Assembly: GCA_964555055.1 (NCBI GenBank)
Contig: CAZKQW010000007.1
Coordinates: forward strand, 62,001-126,000
Reading direction: 5' to 3'
DNA length: 64,000 nucleotides
DNA from: GCA-016699445 sp964555055
GTDB lineage: Bacteria; UBA10199; JACPAL01; GCA-016699445
The notes under the pieces were generated by a model, which saw only the letters and a program-made list of their open reading frames with translations, made no database searches and was not told where the DNA came from. Below, in pieces: positions 50,716-59,247 of this stretch. The position numbers were made by a program, and so were the translations under genes. Position 1 is the stretch's first letter. Every line of letters begins with the position of its first letter.

Positions 50716-52215
50716 ATGTTTCCATATTTATCGTTCATGACTTTCTTCCCGCTGGCGGGCGCTCTGTTGATCGCGCTGACGCCCAAGGGCAAGGACAACC
50801 TGGTGCGTTGGATTGCATTGCTCACCACGCTGCCCCTTCTCGTGGCCGCCATCAAGATCTTCTGCCTGTTCGATCGCGGTGCCTCGACGATGCAGTTCGT
50901 GGAAGGGCCGTATCCGTGGATCCAGCATTTCAACATCGAATATTTCATGGGCATCGACGGACTTTCCGTCTCGATGGTTCTGTTGACGGCCCTCGTCTCC
51001 ACCGTCGCCGTCCTAGCCTCCTGGGGAATCGAAAAGTCGGTCAAATCCTACTTCGCGCTGCTTCTGCTCCTGTTCTCCGGAATGTTCGGCGTCTTCTCGG
51101 CCTTGGACTTCTTCCTCTTCTACGTCTTCTGGGAAGTCATGCTCCTTCCAATGTACTTCCTCATCGGTATTTGGGGCGGTCCTCGCCGCGAGTATGCCGC
51201 GATCAAGTTCTTCCTTTATACGTTGTTGGGGTCGGTCCTTATGCTATTAGTCATGCTGGCCTTCTACTTCTATAGCGAAGGTCATACCTTCAACCTGCTC
51301 CTTTTAGCCGATCAGACTAAGCAGCTGGGACCCTTCGCTTCGGCGACTTTCCGGAACGCCTGCTGGATGGGCTTGTTCATCTGCTTCGCCATCAAGGTGC
51401 CCGTGTTCCCTTTCCACACGTGGTTGCCGGACGCCCACGTCGAAGCGCCGACGGCGATTTCCGTCATCCTCGCGGCCGTCCTTTTGAAAATGGGAACGTA
51501 CGGCATCATGAGAATTTGCTTCCCGTTGTTCCCGGACGCGTCACTCTACTTCGCGAACATGATCGCGGCCTTAGGCATGATCAACATCGTCTACGGAGCC
51601 TTGTGCGCGATGGCCCAGAAGGATTTCAAGAAATTGATCGCTTACTCCTCCGTCAGCCATATGGGTTTCTGTCTTTTGGGCATGTCTTCGATGACGCCGG
51701 AAGGCTTCAACGGGACCGTCCTCCAGATGTTCAACCACGGGACGATCACGGCGATGCTGTTCTTGCTGGTCGGCGTCGTTTATGATCGCGCCCATCACCG
51801 TGAGATCAACGGTTTCGGAGGCATGGCGACCATCATGCCCCGTTACGCGGCGATCACCACCTTCGCTTTCTTCGCGGCCCTGGGATTGCCGGGCTTGTCC
51901 GGATTCGTGAGCGAAGTCCTGTGCTTCATGGGAGGTTTCAAGCATTTCCGGACGTACACCATCATCTCCGTTTCGGGCGTGGTCTTGACGGCGGCTTATA
52001 TGCTGTGGGCCTTCCAACGCGTCTTCTTGGGCGCCGTGAACGAGAAGTACAAGGGCTTCGACGACATCAACCTGAGGGAAGTGGTGACGCTGGTGCCTTT
52101 CATGATCATCGTGTTGGTGGCCGGTGTTTACCCGAAGATCGTGCTCGATCTCTTCAACGCGACCATGACGGCCTTGAGCCAAGCGATGGGAACGTTGCCG
52201 GTGGCGGGTTTATAA
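50716..52215 (+). CDS. nuoM: NADH-quinone oxidoreductase subunit M (first cluster)
   Basis: Antiporter-like proton-pumping subunit, 499 residues, about 14 helices. Pump Glu in FYVFWEVMLLPMYFLIG, plus FPFHTWLPDAHVEAPT and IAYSSVSHMGF. Nineteen bases after nuoL with GAAGGGA before the ATG. Confidence 0.97.
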   Translation: MFPYLSFMTFFPLAGALLIALTPKGKDNLVRWIALLTTLPLLVAAIKIFCLFDRGASTMQFVEGPYPWIQHFNIEYFMGIDGLSVSMVLLTALVSTVAVLASWGIEKSVKSYFALLLLLFSGMFGVFSALDFFLFYVFWEVMLLPMYFLIGIWGGPRREYAAIKFFLYTLLGSVLMLLVMLAFYFYSEGHTFNLLLLADQTKQLGPFASATFRNACWMGLFICFAIKVPVFPFHTWLPDAHVEAPTAISVILAAVLLKMGTYGIMRICFPLFPDASLYFANMIAALGMINIVYGALCAMAQKDFKKLIAYSSVSHMGFCLLGMSSMTPEGFNGTVLQMFNHGTITAMLFLLVGVVYDRAHHREINGFGGMATIMPRYAAITTFAFFAALGLPGLSGFVSEVLCFMGGFKHFRTYTIISVSGVVLTAAYMLWAFQRVFLGAVNEKYKGFDDINLREVVTLVPFMIIVLVAGVYPKIVLDLFNATMTALSQAMGTLPVAGL

Positions 52216-52224
52216 AGGATTTTC

Positions 52225-53703
52225 ATGAAACAGGATCTGACTTATTTTCTGCCTGAACTCATCGTTTCCATGACGGTGCTTTTCCTCTTCCTAATGGATT
52301 GCCTGGTCGGCAAAGGGGAGAAGAGCCAAAAAAGGCGCATTTTCCCCGTCATAGCCTTCGCAGGTATTGCTGCGATGATGTTGGCGAATAAATCAACGGC
52401 CAACATGGTTCCCGCCTATTTCTTCTCGGATATGATGGTGTTTGACCGGACTTCGACTCTCTTCAAATACGTCTTCGGACTTTCAGGTCTTCTGGCGATC
52501 GTCATTGCCAACGGTTCCCATGAGATGGAAAAGGTCGATAAGGCCAACTACTACACGCTTTTGACCGCCCTCGTCCTAGGGATGATGTTGCTCGCGAACG
52601 CCCACCATCTTCTCATGATCTACCTTTCATTGGAGATGGTGAGTCTACTGTCCTACATTCTGACGGGAAGTCTACCGGCTTCCAAGCGTTCCTCTGAGGC
52701 TTCCCTTAAATATGTCATCTACGGGGGCGTTGCGTCCGGGATCATGGCCTACGGAATCTCGCTTTTGTATGGATTGACCGGTTCCATGACCCTCTCAGGC
52801 ATCGCCCAATATCTTCAAATGAACGCCGTCTCCAAGACGTTCCTCTACACGTCTGTCCTTATGATCATGGCGGGCTTCGGCTTCAAGGTCGCCGCGGTCC
52901 CGTTCCATATGTGGTCGCCGGACGTCTACGAAGGCGCTCCGACGCCGTTCACCGCTTTTCTATCCGTCGGACCCAAGGCGGCGGGTTTCGCGGTTCTCCT
53001 TCGTTTCTTCTTCGGCGCCATGTCGCAAACGGTGGACGGAGGTTTCGCTCCGATCAAGACCATCGGCATCCCCGCTTTATTGGGGGGGCTTGCCGTGGCG
53101 ACGATGACTTTAGGAAATTTAGCCGCTCTACAGCAAAAGAGTATGAAACGTTTGTTGGCCTATTCTTCGATTGCTCATGCGGGTTATATGCTTCTCGCAC
53201 TCGTGGCGTTGAACGCGGAGGCGATTTCGGGGGTCATTTTCTACCTGATCGTCTATCTTTTAATGAACCTTGGAGCTTTCTTGGTGTTGATCATCGTCGC
53301 CGACCAATTAGGGTCGGAAGATGTGTCGGTCTTTCAGGGCCTCTCGAAGCGCGGGCCGTTCGCCGTCCTTTTGTCCATTATCATGACCGTCTTTATGTTT
53401 TCCCTGACAGGCATCCCGCCGATGGCGGGTTTTATCGGAAAATTCTATCTCTTCGGTTCGGTGATCAAATCGGGGCATTATATGTTGGCGGTGATCGGCA
53501 TGTTGAACAGCGTCGTGTCACTTTATTATTACATCCGTGTCGTTAAGCTGATGTTCTTCGACGAACCGACCGACGGACGCAACCTCGCGACACCCCTCAT
53601 GAGCCACGCGTCCCTCGTCTGCGCCCTGGCTCTCTTGACGATTTATTTCGGGATCTTCTGGAACGGGTTGGCAAACGCCGTCAGCCAGGCTAAGTTGTTT
53701 TAA
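52225..53703 (+). CDS. nuoN: NADH-quinone oxidoreductase subunit N (first cluster)
   Basis: Third antiporter-like subunit, 492 residues. YLSLEMVSLLSYIL carries the pump Glu, and VPFHMWSPDVYEGAPTP and LLAYSSIAHAGYM are diagnostic. Its TAA shares a base with the ATG of the next gene, a second nuoA, so translation of the two complexes' genes is linked. Confidence 0.96.
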   Translation: MKQDLTYFLPELIVSMTVLFLFLMDCLVGKGEKSQKRRIFPVIAFAGIAAMMLANKSTANMVPAYFFSDMMVFDRTSTLFKYVFGLSGLLAIVIANGSHEMEKVDKANYYTLLTALVLGMMLLANAHHLLMIYLSLEMVSLLSYILTGSLPASKRSSEASLKYVIYGGVASGIMAYGISLLYGLTGSMTLSGIAQYLQMNAVSKTFLYTSVLMIMAGFGFKVAAVPFHMWSPDVYEGAPTPFTAFLSVGPKAAGFAVLLRFFFGAMSQTVDGGFAPIKTIGIPALLGGLAVATMTLGNLAALQQKSMKRLLAYSSIAHAGYMLLALVALNAEAISGVIFYLIVYLLMNLGAFLVLIIVADQLGSEDVSVFQGLSKRGPFAVLLSIIMTVFMFSLTGIPPMAGFIGKFYLFGSVIKSGHYMLAVIGMLNSVVSLYYYIRVVKLMFFDEPTDGRNLATPLMSHASLVCALALLTIYFGIFWNGLANAVSQAKLF

Positions 53704-54071
53704 TGAATCCTTACGTACCACTCTTGCTTCTCTTTCTGTTCGGCATGCTCCTCTCGGGAGCTTTCCTCGCCCTTTCCCATCTTTTAGGGCCACGGAGGAA
53801 ATCGAAGGAAAAAAATACGACGTACGAGTGCGGCTTGGAACCTTCCGGCAATCCCCACGACCGTTTCTCGGTGAAATTCTACCTCGTGGCGATGCTTTTC
53901 ATTCTTTTCGACGTGGAAGTGGTCTTTCTCTATCCCTGGGCTATTCTCTTTAAGGAATCCATCCAATCAGGTGCGGGTTCCTTCTTCTTTGCGGAAATGA
54001 TTTTATTTATGGCCATCCTTTTCGTAGGCCTCGTCTATGTCTATGGCCGCAAAGCCATCGAGTGGGAATAG
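53703..54071 (+). CDS. nuoA: NADH-quinone oxidoreductase subunit A (second cluster)
   Basis: Second NuoA, 122 residues, three helices, with TTYECGLEP and LFILFDVEVVFLYP. Clearly divergent from the copy at 43464, so this is not a recent duplication. Starts on the last base of the nuoN stop codon and is followed one base later by an RND-type transporter gene. Confidence 0.95.
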   Translation: MNPYVPLLLLFLFGMLLSGAFLALSHLLGPRRKSKEKNTTYECGLEPSGNPHDRFSVKFYLVAMLFILFDVEVVFLYPWAILFKESIQSGAGSFFFAEMILFMAILFVGLVYVYGRKAIEWE

Positions 54072-54072
54072 G

Positions 54073-56469
54073 ATGACAAACAGCTTCTTCAGAAGCTGGG
54101 TGTCGCTCCTCCTTAAAATTTACCCTTTCATCATCGGGATGACCGTCCTGTTGACATCGGTTTGCATAAAACCCACCATCGAACTTTTTAAACACATCAG
54201 CACCGATACTGCCGATTTGCTGCCTGCCGACTATCCCGAAGTGAAGGCGTTGATGAAGATCCGCAGCAAGTTCAAGGCAGAGAATGGGTTGACGGTAGTC
54301 TTGGAGTCGGAAGACCCGCAGCAGACGCGAAGGCTCGTCAAGGACATCACCGAAAGGCTGGGCCATAATCCTGCCGTCAAGCGCGTCGTGACGGAAAAAC
54401 GAGGTTGGGACTTCTTCAACAAATATAAGATGCTGTATTTGAGCGTGGAAGATTTGCAGGATATCCACGACCGCCTGGACCGTCGAATCCAACGGGAAAA
54501 ACTATCGCAATTCTATGTCGATTTCGAAGGCGAATCCGACGGTAAGGAAGAGGGGTTCGGAGACATAGAGAAGAAATATAAGGAAAAGTACGGCAATCAA
54601 CGCGCTGAACTCGTCAGTCCGGATGGGAAAATATTCCTTTTGGACGTGATCGGTTCCGATTCCAATACCTCCCTCAGCGGCGTTAAAGCCTTCGAAGAGG
54701 CGATCCGGAGCGATTTACAGGGTTTGACCCTAGCGACCTACCATCCGACGATGAAGATGTATTTCCACGGGGCTTTACAAGTCCGGGAATACGAGGCCCT
54801 TTTAAGGGATCTTCAAATCGCGGGCATCGTTTCCGCTGTACTCCTTTTTTTGCCGCTTCTGATCCGCTTTCGAAATCCTTTGAAGGTCCTCCTGATTTTT
54901 TTCTCACTTCCGGTGGGGCTTGCCCTTTCCTTCGGCCTTGTTTCTTTTTGGATCCAAAAGCTCAACGTCTCGACGTCGTTCCTCTTCGCCATTCTGGGAG
55001 GTTTGGGCGTGGAGTCCGGCATCCACATTTATAGTCGTTACGAGGAAAATCGCCGTGCCGGGCAGAGCCGGGAGGCGGCGCTTCTGGATATTTACGAGCA
55101 TAGCGGGCCCTCCATCTTGACGTCGGTGGCGTCCGTAGCGGTGACGTTCCTCCTCCTGATCTTCGCGGATTTCAGGGGATTCTCCGAGTTCGGTCTCATT
55201 GCGGGTTGCGGCTTGTGGGTGATTTTCCTGGTGTATTTCACTTTTTTCCCCGCGCTCTTGGTCCTCTTCGAAAAAATCCGTGTCTTGAAATTCGGGGGTG
55301 TGGAAGCTGTTGTGAGCGCTTCACGGGGTTCTTTAAAACCGTCGTGGGTACGGTATGCCCTAGGTGTCTTTTCCGTCTTCACCCTATTTTCCATAGTGGT
55401 GACGCCGAAGGTGGGTTTCGAATACGATTCAAAGAAGACGCGCTCCGAGATCCCGGAAGCTCGAGTAGCCCAAGAGAAGTACCGTAAGGTCAACACCGTC
55501 GTGAACAACCCGGCGGCGTTGATGGTGACGGATCCCGAGCAGGCCAAGGCCATCAAGGCCGAAATCCTAAAACGGCGCGATGAGTATAAAGAAACGACGA
55601 CGATTGACGATGTGCGCTCCTATTACGACCTCGTGCCGGATCGGCAAGGGGAGAAAATGGCCGTCATCCACCGCATCCAGAAGTTGTTGCAGGACCACAC
55701 CCTAAAGTTGGTCAAAGGCGATCAGAAGAAGGATTTGGACCGCTTCAAGGAGGCCCTAGCGGAGACAAATCCTATGACTGAGAAGGACATCCCCGCTACG
55801 GTCGTAGAGATCTTCCGGGGCAATACGGGCGAACCCGGCGAGCTCCTTTACATCAATGCGAAGCCGAATCTCGAGATGGACGACGGGAGGAACGCGATCC
55901 GGTTCTCGGAGGATGTGGGCCGGATCCACACGGACTTCGGGAACTTCTACCCGGCGAACAGCGCGGTGATCTTCGGGACTTTGCTGAGGACGTTGTTCGC
56001 CGATTCCAAGATGGTGGTCTTTTGCTCGTTGGCGAGCGTCTTCTTCTTCGTGTATTTGGATTTCAGGAACCTCAAGAAGAGTTTGATCGTGATGTTATCG
56101 ATTCTAGCGGGCGTCGTGTGGGTCTTCGGCTTGATGTTCCTTTCGGGGCTCCACATCAATTTTTACAATATGGTCATCATCCCCGCCATCATGGGGATGA
56201 GCATCGACAACTCGATCCACGTTTACCACCGTTACGAAGAGCTCGGGAGGGGATCGTTATCGAAGGTCCTGGCGACGACGGGACTCACGTCGCTGCTCGC
56301 TTCCCTCACGAACGCTTCCGGGTTCATTGGTCTACTCTTCTGCCACCATCAAGGGTTGTACTCAATGGGCTTAATCGCGGTGATGGGGCTCGGCACGTGC
56401 CTTCTTTCCACCCTCGTTTTCCTTCCGATGATTCTTCAGTTCATCGAAAAAGACGAAAAGAAGGATTGA
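54073..56469 (+). CDS. RND/MMPL-family transporter
   Basis: 798-residue inner-membrane exporter of the RND superfamily, MMPL/sterol-sensing-like branch. Two repeats, each with one leading helix, a large extracytoplasmic loop and a group of helices; both contain the related loop GLGVESGIHIYSRYEE and GMSIDNSIHVYHRYEE (about 320-335 and 720-735). Such proteins move lipids, hopanoids or other hydrophobic molecules (HpnN and MmpL are relatives). Start set at the ATG right after nuoA2 with AGG upstream. Its insertion within a complex I gene set is unusual; the substrate is unknown. Confidence 0.85.
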   Translation: MTNSFFRSWVSLLLKIYPFIIGMTVLLTSVCIKPTIELFKHISTDTADLLPADYPEVKALMKIRSKFKAENGLTVVLESEDPQQTRRLVKDITERLGHNPAVKRVVTEKRGWDFFNKYKMLYLSVEDLQDIHDRLDRRIQREKLSQFYVDFEGESDGKEEGFGDIEKKYKEKYGNQRAELVSPDGKIFLLDVIGSDSNTSLSGVKAFEEAIRSDLQGLTLATYHPTMKMYFHGALQVREYEALLRDLQIAGIVSAVLLFLPLLIRFRNPLKVLLIFFSLPVGLALSFGLVSFWIQKLNVSTSFLFAILGGLGVESGIHIYSRYEENRRAGQSREAALLDIYEHSGPSILTSVASVAVTFLLLIFADFRGFSEFGLIAGCGLWVIFLVYFTFFPALLVLFEKIRVLKFGGVEAVVSASRGSLKPSWVRYALGVFSVFTLFSIVVTPKVGFEYDSKKTRSEIPEARVAQEKYRKVNTVVNNPAALMVTDPEQAKAIKAEILKRRDEYKETTTIDDVRSYYDLVPDRQGEKMAVIHRIQKLLQDHTLKLVKGDQKKDLDRFKEALAETNPMTEKDIPATVVEIFRGNTGEPGELLYINAKPNLEMDDGRNAIRFSEDVGRIHTDFGNFYPANSAVIFGTLLRTLFADSKMVVFCSLASVFFFVYLDFRNLKKSLIVMLSILAGVVWVFGLMFLSGLHINFYNMVIIPAIMGMSIDNSIHVYHRYEELGRGSLSKVLATTGLTSLLASLTNASGFIGLLFCHHQGLYSMGLIAVMGLGTCLLSTLVFLPMILQFIEKDEKKD

Positions 56470-56489
56470 GAAGTCATTTTAGAGTCCGA

Positions 56490-56517
56490 TTGACACTCGT
56501 AAGAAATTATTCATAAG
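56490..56517 (+). promoter_or_regulatory. Internal promoter candidate before nuoB2
   Basis: TTGACA at 56490-56495 and CATAAG at 56512-56517 with a 16-base spacer, just upstream of nuoB2 (ATG 56529). The layout TTGACAC...TCATA resembles that before nuoA at 43391. Confidence 0.5.
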
Positions 56518-56528
56518 TACGCGAGACT

Positions 56529-57008
56529 ATGGCGCTTACAGACGTCTTTGCGGGGGCGGTCATTCCCACGAAAGTAAAGGAAGTCGTGGCTTGGGGACGT
56601 AAGAATTCCCTCTGGCCGATGCCTTACGCGACGGCGTGCTGCGGGATCGAGTTCATGGGGACGGTGTCGTCGTATTTCGATATAGCCCGTTTCGGCGCCG
56701 AATTGGTCCGCTTCTCCCCCCGGCAGGCGGACCTCCTGATCGTTTTAGGGACGATCAATTACAAGCAAGCGCCCATCCTCAAGAGGATCTACGATCAAAT
56801 GTGCGAGCCCAAGTGGGTGATTTCCGCGGGAGCTTGCGCGTCTTCAGGCGGTTTTTACAATAATTATAACGTCCTGCAGGGCATCGACGAGCTCATACCG
56901 GTCGACGTCTACGTCCCCGGTTGTCCGCCCCGTCCCGAGGCCATCCTGCATGCGGTGATGAAGATCCAAGAGAAGATCGAGAAAGAAGCCAGGGGACAAG
57001 CCGCATGA
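56529..57008 (+). CDS. nuoB: NADH-quinone oxidoreductase subunit B (second cluster)
   Basis: Second NuoB, 159 residues, with all four N2 Cys (TACCGIEFMG two, GACASSGG, VPGCPPRPEA). Differs from the first copy in the GSCATCGG to GACASSGG change and elsewhere. Overlaps nuoC2 by ATGA. Confidence 0.96.
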   Translation: MALTDVFAGAVIPTKVKEVVAWGRKNSLWPMPYATACCGIEFMGTVSSYFDIARFGAELVRFSPRQADLLIVLGTINYKQAPILKRIYDQMCEPKWVISAGACASSGGFYNNYNVLQGIDELIPVDVYVPGCPPRPEAILHAVMKIQEKIEKEARGQAA

Positions 57009-57487
57009 TGGTCCAGAGTCTCCAAGAGGCCTTCGCCTCGGAAATCATCGAAGTGGACGGAAGCTTTCAACAGGTTTCCGTGGTCGTCCGCAAACACCGC
57101 CTTCATGACATCCTGAAGTTCTTAAAAGAAGATCCCCGCGCGTCCTGCGAGATGTTGATCGATATTTGCGGCGTGGATTTTTTAAAAATGAAGAGAACGC
57201 CGCGCTACGAAGTGGTCTATCATTTGTATTCGATGAGTTTGAATCATCGGATCCGGATCCGCGTGCCGGTCTCCGAAGAGGATATGAAGCTCAAGACGGT
57301 GACGGATTTATGGCCCGCGGCGAACTGGTTCGAGAGAGAGACAGCCGAGATGTTCGGCATCGTCTTCGAAGGACACCCGAATCCCAAGAATCTTTTGCTT
57401 TACGAAGGCTTCCCGGGACATCCTCTCCGTAAGGATTATCCGGTCGATAAACGACAGGCCATTCCCGTGCCTTTGGAGAAGGTGTGA
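57005..57487 (+). CDS. nuoC: NADH-quinone oxidoreductase subunit C (second cluster)
   Basis: 160-residue NDUFS3-type subunit with YEVVYHLYSM, WFERETAEMFGI and HPLRKDYP. Start at the ATG overlapping the nuoB2 stop codon; an upstream in-frame start inside nuoB2 was rejected. Ends in overlap with nuoD2. Confidence 0.95.
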   Translation: MMVQSLQEAFASEIIEVDGSFQQVSVVVRKHRLHDILKFLKEDPRASCEMLIDICGVDFLKMKRTPRYEVVYHLYSMSLNHRIRIRVPVSEEDMKLKTVTDLWPAANWFERETAEMFGIVFEGHPNPKNLLLYEGFPGHPLRKDYPVDKRQAIPVPLEKV

Positions 57488-58689
57488 TGCCCGAAAACAC
57501 CGCCCACACTACGGACGAGCCTATCGCCGAGCCCATGCAGCTCAATATCGGACCCGCTCATCCGGCGACGCACGGGGCTTTGCGTTTTTACGTGGAGCTC
57601 GACGGGGAAACGATCAAAAAATCCCGCACCGAGATCGGCTACCTCCATCGCGCCTTCGAGAAGCACAGCGAAATCAGCACGTGGAGCCAAGTCATTCCCT
57701 ATACGGATCGCCTCAATTATTGCTCTTCATTGATGAACAACGTCGGCTATTGCAAGGCCGTCGAGGAGCTGTTGGGAATCTCGATTCCCGAACGGGCCGT
57801 GTACATCCGCGTGATCGTGAGCGAGCTCGCGCGCATCATGGACCATTTGATCTGCGTCGGGACCGCGGCCGTCGACTTGGGGGCTTTGACGAATTTCTGG
57901 TATTTCTTCAACGTGCGCGAGCAGATCTACGACTTCACCGAAAAACTCTGCGGCGCCCGCCTGACCACCAACTACACCCGGATCGGCGGCGTCATGCGCG
58001 ACTTGAGCCCGGGTTTTTCGGACGGCATCAAGAAAGTCTTGAAGGATTTGGATAAGGCCGTGGCCCAGGTGGTGGGACTGCTCGAACGCAACCGCATCTT
58101 CATGGACCGGACGCAAAACGTCGGCGTCATCTCGAAGGAAGACGCCATCGCGTGGGGCTTCACCGGCCCTTGTCTCCGCGCCACGGGCGTTCCCCACGAC
58201 TTGAGGCGGGCCGAACCCTATTACCACTACGACGAGTTCGATTTCGAGATCCCCGTGGGGACGGTGGGCGACGCCTACGACCGCTTGATGGTCCGGGTGG
58301 AGGAAATGCGGCAAAGCGCCAAGATCATCGAGCAGGCGTTGGCTCGGATTCCCGATGGGCCGGTCATTTCAGACGACGCGCGCATCGCCCTGCCTCCGAA
58401 GAAGGAAGTCTACGGATCGATCGAAGGCTTGATGAACCATTTCATGCTTTTGACGGATGGTCTTAAGCCGCCTAAAGGCCAGATCTATTCGGCGACCGAG
58501 GCGGCCAACGGGGAGTTGGGCTTTTACATCGTGAGCGACGGCGGAGCTCGGCCGTATCGCATCCACTGCCGTCCTCCATGTTTCCCCATCGCTTCCGCCT
58601 TCGATAAAATGGTGGAAAACAGCATGATCGCCGACGCTGTCGCGGTGTTGGGCGGATTGAATATCGTCGTTGGTGAGCTCGATAGATGA
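57487..58689 (+). CDS. nuoD: NADH-quinone oxidoreductase subunit D (second cluster)
   Basis: Second NuoD, 400 residues. The quinone-site motif is GPAHPATHG instead of GPQHPSTHG; the ligand His are kept. GYLHRAFEKHSE and VPVGTVGDAYDR follow. It has about 17 extra N-terminal residues relative to the first copy. Start at the ATG sharing a base with the nuoC2 stop codon. Confidence 0.97.
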   Translation: MPENTAHTTDEPIAEPMQLNIGPAHPATHGALRFYVELDGETIKKSRTEIGYLHRAFEKHSEISTWSQVIPYTDRLNYCSSLMNNVGYCKAVEELLGISIPERAVYIRVIVSELARIMDHLICVGTAAVDLGALTNFWYFFNVREQIYDFTEKLCGARLTTNYTRIGGVMRDLSPGFSDGIKKVLKDLDKAVAQVVGLLERNRIFMDRTQNVGVISKEDAIAWGFTGPCLRATGVPHDLRRAEPYYHYDEFDFEIPVGTVGDAYDRLMVRVEEMRQSAKIIEQALARIPDGPVISDDARIALPPKKEVYGSIEGLMNHFMLLTDGLKPPKGQIYSATEAANGELGFYIVSDGGARPYRIHCRPPCFPIASAFDKMVENSMIADAVAVLGGLNIVVGELDR

Positions 58690-58732
58690 AATATAATTAC
58701 GTGATCCGATTAATGAGTATCAGATGAGGGTT

Positions 58733-58759
58733 TCAGGGGAGAGAGGTATCTTCCCCTGA
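58733..58759 (+). other. Hairpin in the nuoD2-nuoE spacer
   Basis: TCAGGGGA (58733-58740) and TCCCCTGA (58752-58759) form a perfect 8-bp stem with an 11-base loop, 14 bases before the nuoE ATG. No T-run follows. It may stabilise or process the transcript or affect nuoE translation. Confidence 0.4.
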
Positions 58760-58773
58760 GTCATAAGAGTACG

Positions 58774-59247
58774 ATGGCCTTCCAATGGACTAAAGAAAAT
58801 AAGGCTGAGATCGCGGATATCCTGACGCGATACCCGACGAAGAAAGCGGCCCTGCTGCCTGTATTGCACGTCGCCCAAAAGGAATTCGGATGGATTTCTC
58901 CGGAAGTCATGGAGATGGTAGCCCAAGAGCTGGATATCTCGCCGGCGCATGTTTATGGCGTCGTGACGTTTTACACGATGTACAACCGACAACCCGTCGG
59001 GAAGTACCATTTGCAAGTCTGCCGCACCCTTTCCTGCGCCATGATGGGATCCGATAAAATCACGTCTTATATCAAAAAGAAGTTGGGGATAGATGTTGGG
59101 GAGACGACGGCCGATAAACGATTTACTCTCGTCGAGGTGGAGTGCTTGGCTTCCTGCGGTACGGCCCCCGCCATGGCGATCAACGAGAAGTACTTCGAAA
59201 ATTTGACGGAGTCGGAAATCGATCGGATTTTGGAAGGTTTGGAATAA
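58774..59247 (+). CDS. nuoE: NADH-quinone oxidoreductase subunit E
   Basis: Thioredoxin-fold subunit with the [2Fe-2S] cluster N1a, 157 residues. Cluster Cys in CRTLSCAMMG (two) and VECLASCGTAP (two); GVVTFYTMYN is characteristic. Only copy in the window. Its stop TAA shares a base with the nuoF start codon. Confidence 0.96.
   Translation: MAFQWTKENKAEIADILTRYPTKKAALLPVLHVAQKEFGWISPEVMEMVAQELDISPAHVYGVVTFYTMYNRQPVGKYHLQVCRTLSCAMMGSDKITSYIKKKLGIDVGETTADKRFTLVEVECLASCGTAPAMAINEKYFENLTESEIDRILEGLE

Noticed and set aside
59142..59246. Upstream in-frame extension of nuoF inside nuoE
   Set aside because: Overlaps conserved NuoE sequence; the TAATG junction at 59245-59249 gives the expected NuoF N-terminus.
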